DNA of 41,145 nt from H2-BAC3 sp045863035 (GTDB lineage Bacteria > Bacteroidota > Ignavibacteria > Ignavibacteriales > Ignavibacteriaceae), in the NCBI GenBank assembly GCA_045863035.1, contig BTUV01000017.1, forward strand, positions 1 to 41,145. The letters are read 5' to 3'. A program made the translations under genes and the position numbers. The notes under the pieces were generated by a model. The model was not told the DNA's origin. It searched no databases and worked only from the letters and a program-made list of their open reading frames with translations. Positions within the stretch are counted from its first letter, which is position 1. Every line of letters begins with the position of its first letter. Shown piece after piece: positions 16,171 through 22,543 of this stretch.

Positions 16171-17656
16171 CAATCCTCCCTGCTGCCAGAATAGCTTCAG
16201 TCATAACACGCGCTTTATTATATATCTCTTTCATTTCAAGCTCCGGTTGGCTGTCAAGAACGATGCCCGCGCCTGCCTGCCAGGTAATAATATTTTCACG
16301 AATAAAGAAACTCCGGATGGCAATGCACATATCCATATTGCCGGAATAATCAAAATAGCCCACTGCGCCGGCGTAAAGACCGCGTGGTTCAGGTTCAAGT
16401 TTTTTAATAATTTCCATTGCTCTGACCTTGGGAGCACCTGTAACTGTTCCGGCAGGAAAACTTGCAGCAAGAACATCTACTGTTGATATATCATCTCTGA
16501 CTTTTCCTTCAACACGTGATACAATGTGCATGACATGCGAATACAGTTTGATGGTTCTGTCTTCCGTGAGAGAGACACTCCCGTATGAGCATACGCGACC
16601 CAAATCATTTCTTGCAAGATCAACCAGCATGGTATGTTCAGCATTTTCTTTCGGATCATGTATTAGTTCCTCAGCAAGGCGATTATCATCCTCCGTGGTG
16701 GTTCCTCTCCGGCGGGTACCGGCAATGGGAAGGATGGTTGCCTTGCCATCCTTAACGCGGACTAAATCTTCAGGTGAAGTTCCGATAACTTTTATTTCTC
16801 CCGGCATTTCAAGTATATACATATACGGAGACGGGTTTATCATCCGCAGCGTTCTATATACATGAAACGGGTCTCCGGAATACTCAGCGCTGAATTTTTC
16901 CGAAAGCACTAATTGAAAAACATCGCCGTCAAGAATATGTTCTTTTATGCGGTCAAAAGATTCTGTAAAACGGTTGGAATCAATTTCCTGTTTTATATAT
17001 GAAGTTATACTGAAAGGACCGGGGTGAGGCACTATGGATGAAAGAAGCTGTTTCAGATTGGCAAGTCGCTCCTGAGATTGTGAAAATTGCTCCTGAGCGC
17101 TCTGATCCGGTTTAACGTGAACGTTACTGATCAGGATAAGCTGATGTTTCAGATGATCAAAAGCAATCAGGTCACGAAAAATACCGAGATATGAGTCGGG
17201 GATACTGCTTTTTTGCTCACTCGAACCGAGTGAAGGTTCAAAAAGCTCCGTATTTTCGTATCCGATAAATCCGGCAGCCCCACCTTTAAAGTAGGGAAGG
17301 CCCTCAATCTGCGGCTGGGTAATTCCCTCAAGTTCTCTTTTGAGCGCGGTGAAAATATCTGTATCAGGAATTTCAGCCACAGCTTCTTCATACCGCAGGA
17401 AAGTCTTCTTACGGTAATTATATAATTCTTTAACCGGGTTCAGCCCGATAAAAGAATATCTGCCAAAATTGAGGGTATCCTCAACCGACTCCAGAAGGAA
17501 GGTAAAAACCCCCTTGCGCCGGATGCGCATATAAGCGAGCACAGGGGTTAACATATCAGCGGGGATAAACTCATATACGGGTATGAGGTTAAAGCTCCTG
17601 CTGAGCCGGCTAAATTCTTCTAATGTACTTTTTCTGAATAACATAAGTAATGACAT
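16151..17656 (-). CDS. trpE: Anthranilate synthase component I
   Basis: TrpE converts chorismate to anthranilate with TrpG. The N-terminal domain keeps the LLES motif (FTFLLESVED), which in characterised TrpE forms part of the Trp feedback site. The catalytic domain shows GTRRRGTTTEDDN, HDPKENAEHTMLVDLARND, FPAGTVTGAPKVRAM and the C-terminal WQAGAGIV. I use the ATG at 17656 (MSLLMLFRKS, 501 aa). The ATG at 17644 is also possible, and the TTG at 17668 lies in the attenuator's T-tract and is unlikely. The enzyme is likely controlled twice, by attenuation and by feedback. Confidence 0.95.
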   Translation of the reverse strand: MSLLMLFRKSTLEEFSRLSRSFNLIPVYEFIPADMLTPVLAYMRIRRKGVFTFLLESVEDTLNFGRYSFIGLNPVKELYNYRKKTFLRYEEAVAEIPDTDIFTALKRELEGITQPQIEGLPYFKGGAAGFIGYENTELFEPSLGSSEQKSSIPDSYLGIFRDLIAFDHLKHQLILISNVHVKPDQSAQEQFSQSQERLANLKQLLSSIVPHPGPFSITSYIKQEIDSNRFTESFDRIKEHILDGDVFQLVLSEKFSAEYSGDPFHVYRTLRMINPSPYMYILEMPGEIKVIGTSPEDLVRVKDGKATILPIAGTRRRGTTTEDDNRLAEELIHDPKENAEHTMLVDLARNDLGRVCSYGSVSLTEDRTIKLYSHVMHIVSRVEGKVRDDISTVDVLAASFPAGTVTGAPKVRAMEIIKKLEPEPRGLYAGAVGYFDYSGNMDMCIAIRSFFIRENIITWQAGAGIVLDSQPELEMKEIYNKARVMTEAILAAGRIDEHTRH

Positions 17657-17659
17657 GAC

Positions 17660-17703
17660 TAAAAACAAAAAACCCTTCCAGGAGGGGTAATCCTGGAAGG
17701 GTT
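17660..17703 (-). terminator. trp attenuator: intrinsic terminator just before trpE
   Basis: On the - strand a perfect 13-bp stem (AACCCTTCCAGGA and TCCTGGAAGGGTT, arms 17691-17703 and 17671-17683) with a 7-base loop is followed by TTTTG and a second T-run. It lies between the leader peptide stop (17732) and trpE, so it must be read through for operon expression. A competing fold is available: GGTAATC (17723-17729) with GATTACC (17686-17692), enclosing GGAAG (17704-17708) with CTTCC (17695-17699). This fold would sequester the terminator's 5' arm. Confidence 0.92.
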
Positions 17704-17731
17704 CTTCCGTAAAAAATATGTAGATTACCGC

Positions 17732-17821
17732 CTATGCATCAAAACAATATCCTCCCCACCACCAGCTAAATCGGCCGGCGCAGTTAGGGCTTGAATGATA
17801 GTTGACAAATAATCTTTTCAT
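17732..17821 (-). CDS. trpL: trp operon leader peptide
   Basis: A 29-residue reading frame from ATG (17821) to TAG (17732-17734). It begins MKRLFVNYHS and ends FSWWWGGYCFDA. Three consecutive Trp codons (TGG TGG TGG) occupy 17756-17764, where the average protein has about 1% Trp. The stop codon lies 28 bases before the attenuator stem. A ribosome stalled at the Trp codons would leave GGTAATC (17723-17729) free to form the antiterminator, while one reaching the stop would cover it. This geometry is that of ribosome-mediated attenuation known from enterobacterial trp. No Shine-Dalgarno is visible, so it may be leaderless. Function is inferred from position and codon content. Confidence 0.9.
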   Translation of the reverse strand: MKRLFVNYHSSPNCAGRFSWWWGGYCFDA

Positions 17822-17826
17822 GGCGG

Positions 17827-17857
17827 GAAAAATATCTGATTTACCGGAACGATGCAA
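17827..17857 (-). promoter_or_regulatory. Candidate trp operon promoter
   Basis: On the - strand TTGCAT (17852-17857) is followed after 17 bases by TATTTTTC (17827-17834), a one-mismatch match to TAnnTTTG and also a sigma-70-like -10. Only five bases separate it from the trpL ATG, so transcription starting about seven bases downstream would begin at or next to the start codon. Confidence 0.45.
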
Positions 17858-18112
17858 GGGAAAAATGAGAATTTTTATCATAATAGTGTTAAATAGTATC
17901 TACAAAAATTATGAGCCAGAATTTTTTGAAGAATCTGGCGCTTCGTTACGGCAGAGTGATAATTATTATTGGGAACTTATTACAGTTCAATCACGATGTG
18001 GGTTCAGCTTTGGAATGTGAGTACTTTTTGATTGCTGGGTCACTGCTTCGTGGTTCAAGGTATTCACCCCAGGAAGAATCTATATAGACAAAAAGTGGTA
18101 TAAATGAGTTTT

Positions 18113-18156
18113 GTCAATAGAATGTCAATAGAAAGTAAATAGAAATGTCAATAGAA
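18113..18156. repeat. Four direct repeats of GTCAATAGAA, about 11-bp period
   Basis: GTCAATAGAA occurs at 18113-18122, 18124-18133 and 18147-18156, with the variant GTAAATAGAA at 18135-18144. Start-to-start distances are 11, 11 and 12 bases, close to one helical turn. It could be an operator array or a small satellite. Confidence 0.8.
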
Positions 18157-18307
18157 CACGAAAATTCAAGGGTTAACCCAAGAAACCTCCCAAACCCGGA
18201 ACCGGCTGATGATTGAGCTTGCCGACCGGATTACCATTGGCTACGCCAGCCCGGACGGGCAGTTGGAAGAACTGTTAAAGAGGTTCAGAAGCCACTTGAG
18301 CGGTTAG
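18155..18307 (+). pseudogene. Possible C-terminal remnant of a DprA/SLOG-like protein
   Basis: An open stretch without a good start encodes TRNRLMIELADRITIGYASP and then DGQLEELLKRFRSHLSG before a TAG at 18305. The RNRLM..LAD pattern resembles the end of the nucleotide-binding fold in DprA and related SLOG-family Rossmann proteins. An in-frame stop at 18152 truncates it. The rest of such a gene is absent. The call rests on a short pattern only. Confidence 0.3.
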
Positions 18308-18325
18308 TGTGATTTTCCTCCCCCT

Positions 18326-18373
18326 ATTCGTGTATTCGTGGCAAATTCCCCAAATTCACAATTCACAATTCAC
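18326..18373. repeat. Low-complexity direct repeats
   Basis: ATTCGTGT and ATTCGTGG are adjacent at 18326-18341, and the 7-mer AATTCAC is repeated three times at 18353-18373. No gene overlaps them. They resemble the 9- and 14-base repeats at the start of the window. Confidence 0.7.
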
Positions 18374-18465
18374 CGAAACATTAGCCCCCATTCCGCATCT
18401 AAATTGCTATGTAATTGACCGGTTTTTCCCGCCAAAATGGCTTATATTGGATTCCAGAATTTTTG

Positions 18466-18473
18466 TATTTTTG
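18466..18473 (+). promoter_or_regulatory. Candidate panD promoter (-7 element)
   Basis: TATTTTTG matches TAnnTTTG and ends 15 bases before the panD ATG. A TTGG at 18447-18450 is a possible but closely spaced -33. Confidence 0.45.
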
Positions 18474-18488
18474 ACGGATTGTGTACTT

Positions 18489-18848
18489 ATGACAAGGGAA
18501 ATGTTCAAGTCTAAAATTCACCGGGCAACTATCACGGAAGCTGAGTTGTTCTATGAAGGTAGCATTACCATAGACAAAGAACTAATTGAAGCCGCTGACT
18601 TTCTCCCCGGAGAAAAAGTCCAGGTTGTGAACTTGAGCAATGGCAGCCGGCTGGAAACGTATGTTTTGGAAGGCGAGCCCGGAAGCGGGACAATTTGCCT
18701 GAACGGTCCGGCAGCACGGCTTGGCTATAAGGGGGATGAAGTGGTTATCATTACTTATGCTCACATGAGCGAAAATGAAGCCCGAAGCCATAAACCGAGA
18801 ATTGTTTTTGTTGATAAATCGAATAAAATAGTATCAGTTCAAAATTGA
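18489..18848 (+). CDS. panD: Aspartate 1-decarboxylase
   Basis: PanD decarboxylates aspartate to beta-alanine for pantothenate and coenzyme A. It is made as a proenzyme cut between Gly24 and Ser25, giving a pyruvoyl group. With the ATG at 18489 (MTREMFKSKIHRA) the cleavage motif YEGS falls exactly at residues 22-25. Other landmarks are SKIHRATIT, NGSRLETYV, NGPAARLGYKGDEVVII and the C-terminal PRIVFVD. The length is 119 aa. An ATG at 18501 is possible but shifts this numbering. Longer readings to 18309 cross intergenic repeats and the promoter and are rejected. Confidence 0.95.
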   Translation: MTREMFKSKIHRATITEAELFYEGSITIDKELIEAADFLPGEKVQVVNLSNGSRLETYVLEGEPGSGTICLNGPAARLGYKGDEVVIITYAHMSENEARSHKPRIVFVDKSNKIVSVQN

Positions 18849-18862
18849 AAAACGGAGTAACC

Positions 18863-19381
18863 ATGAAAAAGAATCTTCTGACAACGCTAGCTTTAGTGAT
18901 TGTTTTCTCCTGCTCAGCTTTTGCTCAGTATAAAGATACTGAAATCCTGAAGCCGGGAGTAAAGAGCTACATTGTTGATGAGACAGACAGTTTCCTTTTC
19001 GGATTATTTGACCCATCGCGGTTTAGCATGCAGCACAGCTACTCTATGTCCTACTCAGCGGGAGGTGGAAACGGTGTGGCGCTCGGTGTATATACGAACA
19101 GTATGTTTTTTAAGCTCGCGAGCAATCTGAATTTTCAAATTGACGCACAGCTTTCGCACTCACCGTATAACACGTTTGGAGGAACTTTTGGCGAAGATCT
19201 GAGTGGTTTCCGGATTTCGAGGGCTCAGCTTAATTATCAGCCGTGGAAAGATTTTACCGTAAATCTTTCCTATCAGCAGCTCCCCCGCGGTTACTATGGC
19301 AATGGTTACGGAAACGGCTTTTATTACGGAAACCCTTTCTTTGATTCAATGTGGGACAACTCACTGAATCAGGGGAGGTAA
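18863..19381 (+). CDS. Small exported protein, probable outer-membrane beta-strand protein
   Basis: 172 aa from an ATG preceded by CGGAG. The signal peptide is MKKNLLTTLALVIVFSCSAFA, probably cut before QYKDTE. The mature part alternates polar and aromatic residues (SYSMSYSAGGGNGVALGVY, FKLASNLNFQIDAQLSHS, SRAQLNYQPWKDFTVNLSYQQ), as in outer-membrane beta-strands. A Gly/Tyr/Asn-rich tail follows (YYGNGYGNGFYYGN). It lies 14 bases after panD and 12 before the next gene. No family is recognised and the link to its neighbours is unclear. Confidence 0.7.
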   Translation: MKKNLLTTLALVIVFSCSAFAQYKDTEILKPGVKSYIVDETDSFLFGLFDPSRFSMQHSYSMSYSAGGGNGVALGVYTNSMFFKLASNLNFQIDAQLSHSPYNTFGGTFGEDLSGFRISRAQLNYQPWKDFTVNLSYQQLPRGYYGNGYGNGFYYGNPFFDSMWDNSLNQGR

Positions 19382-19393
19382 TGCCGCTCCTGC

Positions 19394-19858
19394 ATGGATG
19401 ATGTATCAGCCGGTTCTTCTGAAAAAGAGGAACGGTTCAAACAGCTCCTTCTTATTTCAGCCATTCTGATAAACCTTCTTGTCAGTATATATTTATTCCT
19501 TCTGATTTTTCCGGCAGAAGAGGAAAATCAGAATACTACAAACGCGCGGAAGAGTAACGGGGAGGTTATAACTGTAGAGGTGCTGAACGGTAGTGGAATT
19601 CCGAATGCAAGCGCGATTATTGCTGATTACCTGAGAGGTCCGGGCATTGATATTTTACAGACCGGCAATTATGAAACTTTCGCCATTGATGAGACGATGA
19701 TAATTGACCTGAGCGGCAACTATCAGAAAGCAAAAATCATCAGTGGAAAACTGGGACTCGATACGCTTCGTATTGTTACGATAACTAACCCTTCCCGCCT
19801 GCTTGATATTAGTATCATCGCCGGAAAGGATTTTAAACAATTAAAACTGGAAAACTGA
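19394..19858 (+). CDS. Single-pass membrane protein with LytR_C domain
   Basis: 154 aa. Residues about 17-37 (LLLISAILINLLVSIYLFLLIF) are a membrane helix. Residues 55-150 match the LytR C-terminal domain: VEVLNGSGIPNASAIIADYLR, ILQTGNYETF, and a final IIAGKDF. The LytR-CpsA-Psr catalytic domain normally in front of it is missing, so this is a stand-alone domain of unknown role. rsfS begins 4 bases after the stop. Confidence 0.8.
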   Translation: MDDVSAGSSEKEERFKQLLLISAILINLLVSIYLFLLIFPAEEENQNTTNARKSNGEVITVEVLNGSGIPNASAIIADYLRGPGIDILQTGNYETFAIDETMIIDLSGNYQKAKIISGKLGLDTLRIVTITNPSRLLDISIIAGKDFKQLKLEN

Positions 19859-19862
19859 CCTT

Positions 19863-20216
19863 TTGAATTCAGAAGCCCTTGCAGAAAAAGCTGCAGAATT
19901 TATGTTCGAAAAAAAAGGATTTGACGTTAAAATCCTTGCTCTTAAAGAAGTAACCACCTTAACGGATTATTTTGTAGTCTGCTCCGCTGACTCTGATACT
20001 CAGGTGAGGGCGATTGCTGATCACGTTGAAAAATCACTCAAGGAAAACTCAATCCGTGTTTACGGAAAAGAAGGTTATACATCACTCAACTGGGTGCTCC
20101 TTGACTATGTTGATGTGGTTATTCATATCTTCCGTAAGGACGTAAGGGAGTTTTATAATCTTGAACGTCTCTGGGCTGATGTGCCTGTGAGAGAATTAAC
20201 TGACCCCGTCAATTAA
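19863..20216 (+). CDS. rsfS: Ribosome silencing factor RsfS
   Basis: RsfS binds L14 of the large ribosomal subunit and blocks subunit joining in starvation. The 117-aa protein carries the family pattern LKEVTTLTDYFVVCSADSDTQVRAIADHVE, the GKEGY..NWVLLDYVDVVIHIF core, and FYNLERLWAD. It starts at TTG. It is followed by argS after 17 bases. Confidence 0.93.
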   Translation: MNSEALAEKAAEFMFEKKGFDVKILALKEVTTLTDYFVVCSADSDTQVRAIADHVEKSLKENSIRVYGKEGYTSLNWVLLDYVDVVIHIFRKDVREFYNLERLWADVPVRELTDPVN

Positions 20217-20233
20217 ACTGTATATACCGGCCT

Positions 20234-21862
20234 TTGAGATCTTACGCACAAAAACTTTTTGACGCGGCGGCTGAAAAGCTGCCTTATCTGAATGAAGTAC
20301 CCGTCTTTTTTGACAACCCGAAACAGGAGTCACACGGCAATCTTGCATGCAACGCTGCAATGATGCTGGCAAAACATCTGAAACGCAAACCATTGGACAT
20401 TGCGCATGAGATTGTTGCAGAACTGAAATTTGATACCGCCATCATTGACAAAATTGATGTAGCGCCTCCGGGATTCATCAATATCAGATTTACCCATGCA
20501 TATACTTCCGGTATCATAACGGCTATCCTCAGTAAAGGGGAGAGTTTCGGTAAGTCGGATATATACACGGGGAAAAAAGCCATTGTTGAGTTTGTCTCGG
20601 CAAATCCCACCGGTCCGCTTACGGTGGGTCATGGCAGAAATGCCGTTTCGGGAGATACTATTGCCTCATTGCTTGAGTGGATTGGATATACGGTTGACCG
20701 GGAGTATTACTTTAACAATGCCGGCAGGCAAATGAGGGTGCTGGGCGACTCGGTTAAATACCGCTATTTGCAGCTTCTGGGTGAGAAGATTGATTTCCCA
20801 GAAGACCATTATCAGGGGGAGTATATCATTGATATCGCTAAAAAACTTCACGGGCAGTATGGTGACTCCCTTCGTGAAAATGCCCCGGCTGACCTTTTTA
20901 AGGATACTGCCGAAAAAGAGATATTTGCTGATATTGAAAAAACACTTACATCAATCGGTATTGTATTTAAGACATATTACAACGAAAACAGTTTATATAC
21001 AGATGGCAAGATTGATGATGTGCTGAAACAGTTCAAGGAGAAAAACCTGAGCTATGACTCTGAAGGCGCTACCTGGCTGAAACTTTCAGAAATGGGGCAG
21101 GAGTCAGACAAGGTAATTATTAAGTCAACCGGTGAGCCAACTTACCGCCTGCCTGACATTGCTTATCATACAACAAAGTTCAACAGGGGATATGACCTCA
21201 TCGTTGATTTATTCGGCTCTGACCATAATGCAACCTACACTGACGTACTTGCGGGACTAAAGTCTCTCGGTTATGATTCCGATAAGATAAAAGTGCTTAT
21301 TCATCAGTTTGTTACTATTATGCAGGGTAAAGAAATTGTTAAGATGTCAACCCGAAAAGCAAATTTCATTACTCTTGATGAACTGATTGCTGAGACGGGG
21401 AAGGATGCGGTGCGCTACTTTTTTAATATGCGCAGTATCACCACACATCTGAATTTTGACCTTGAGATTGCAAAAAAGCAGACGGATGAAAATCCGGTTT
21501 TCTATTTGCAGTATGCCCATGCACGTATATGCTCAATCATGCGTATGGCGGAAGAACAAAAAATCGGGCTGACTGAAAATCCTGCTTCGGGGCTCTCACA
21601 CGAAGATGAAATTCGCCTTCTCAGAAAACTGTGGCAGTTTGAAAATGAAGTCCTTCTTGCCGCGGAAAATTTTGAACCTCAGAGAATAACAGTATATCTT
21701 GAAGAACTGGCAGGGTTGTTCCACAGATTTTATACATCATGCAGAATTATTGGCAGTGAAAAAACTGTGGCTGAGGCGCGGCTTACTCTTTGCGCCGCGG
21801 TACGCCAGACTATAAAGAACGGACTGAGCATACTCGGTGTTTCTGCACCGGAACGAATGTAG
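20234..21862 (+). CDS. argS: Arginine-tRNA ligase
   Basis: ArgS charges tRNA-Arg. Class I signature elements are the HIGH-equivalent NPTGPLTVGHGRNAVSGD and a KMSKS-like loop KEIVKMSTRKANFITLDEL. The Arg-specific DALR C-terminal domain is also present (VYLEELAGLFHRFYTSCRI). The N-terminal additional domain begins at a TTG (MRSYAQKLFDAA). The length of 542 aa is normal. It ends at 21862, immediately next to the convergent comF stop at 21863, with no gap. Confidence 0.96.
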   Translation: MRSYAQKLFDAAAEKLPYLNEVPVFFDNPKQESHGNLACNAAMMLAKHLKRKPLDIAHEIVAELKFDTAIIDKIDVAPPGFINIRFTHAYTSGIITAILSKGESFGKSDIYTGKKAIVEFVSANPTGPLTVGHGRNAVSGDTIASLLEWIGYTVDREYYFNNAGRQMRVLGDSVKYRYLQLLGEKIDFPEDHYQGEYIIDIAKKLHGQYGDSLRENAPADLFKDTAEKEIFADIEKTLTSIGIVFKTYYNENSLYTDGKIDDVLKQFKEKNLSYDSEGATWLKLSEMGQESDKVIIKSTGEPTYRLPDIAYHTTKFNRGYDLIVDLFGSDHNATYTDVLAGLKSLGYDSDKIKVLIHQFVTIMQGKEIVKMSTRKANFITLDELIAETGKDAVRYFFNMRSITTHLNFDLEIAKKQTDENPVFYLQYAHARICSIMRMAEEQKIGLTENPASGLSHEDEIRLLRKLWQFENEVLLAAENFEPQRITVYLEELAGLFHRFYTSCRIIGSEKTVAEARLTLCAAVRQTIKNGLSILGVSAPERM

Positions 21863-22543
21863 TTAAAGCGTTAAGGCAAGAGTGGCAACTGCCACTTTTG
21901 CCGCTCCATGCTCCCTGAGCACTCTTGCGCACTCACTGACTGTTGAGCCCGTAGTGAGAACATCATCAACCAGTAAAACAGATTTCCCCTCAACCGAAAC
22001 TCCCTCCGTCAGGATAAAAGTATTATATATATTCTTTCTTCTTTCAAATCCTGATTTGTGAGTTTGTGTCTCTGTGTATTTGATCTTTGTAAGGGCGTTT
22101 ACAACAGTAATACCGCTTAGCTCTGAAATGCCGGCGCTGAAAAGTTCACTCTGATTATATCCGCGCTCAAGTTTTTTTAGTTTATGGAGAGGGACGGGGG
22201 TGAGTATATCACAATCATAGTAGTCAATGATTTCTTCCGCGTGCCTTCTTCCCAGAAAAACCGCCATCCTCTGCTTATTACGATATTTAATGTGGTGAAT
22301 TATTTCAATCTCGATTGAATCTTTCATCATTCCGAAGAGGGGGTAAATAGCATCAATGAGTTTATCGGCTTCGTACTTGCCTTTGTATTCAGCGAGACGA
22401 TCTTCAGGGGAGAGAATGGCAAGGGAGCTAAGGCAATCAGCGCAGATATATTGTTCTGAAGTGGTAAGTTTCTCAGCACAGCCGGCGCAGGTTTCGGGAA
22501 AAAATAACTGAGAAAGACTCCTGAGAACACCCCCCGCGGCCAT
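21863..22543 (-). CDS. ComF family protein (phosphoribosyltransferase fold)
   Basis: 226 aa. A four-cysteine zinc motif (CAGC..CADC, residues 19-37) precedes a PRTase domain with PVPLHKLKKLERGYNQSELF and the PRPP loop VLLVDDVLTTGST. ComFC-type proteins are linked to DNA uptake or genome maintenance, and their exact reaction is uncertain. The ATG at 22543 overlaps the preceding stop as TGATG, which favours it over the ATG at 22576. The stop abuts argS. Confidence 0.9.
   Translation of the reverse strand: MAAGGVLRSLSQLFFPETCAGCAEKLTTSEQYICADCLSSLAILSPEDRLAEYKGKYEADKLIDAIYPLFGMMKDSIEIEIIHHIKYRNKQRMAVFLGRRHAEEIIDYYDCDILTPVPLHKLKKLERGYNQSELFSAGISELSGITVVNALTKIKYTETQTHKSGFERRKNIYNTFILTEGVSVEGKSVLLVDDVLTTGSTVSECARVLREHGAAKVAVATLALTL

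Larger units (their letters stand above)
17858..18465. other. Long intergenic region between trp and panD
   Basis: About 600 bases separate the divergent trp leader and panD. Short frames here have no recognisable protein features. The region holds the 11-bp repeats at 18113-18156, a probable gene remnant at 18155-18307 and low-complexity direct repeats at 18326-18373. The remaining sequence (17858-18110) shows nothing I can name. Confidence 0.6.

Noticed and set aside
17660..17821. Trp-sensing T-box or other riboswitch before trpE
   Set aside because: No T-box specifier or NGGN bulge consensus is visible, whereas a peptide with WWW plus terminator explains the region.
17802..18020. 72-aa frame on the + strand
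   Set aside because: It overlaps the trp promoter and leader on the opposite strand, and has no recognisable motif or ribosome binding site.
18309..18488. N-terminal extension of PanD
   Set aside because: It crosses low-complexity repeats and the promoter. The PanD cleavage site falls at residues 24-25 only with the start at 18489.
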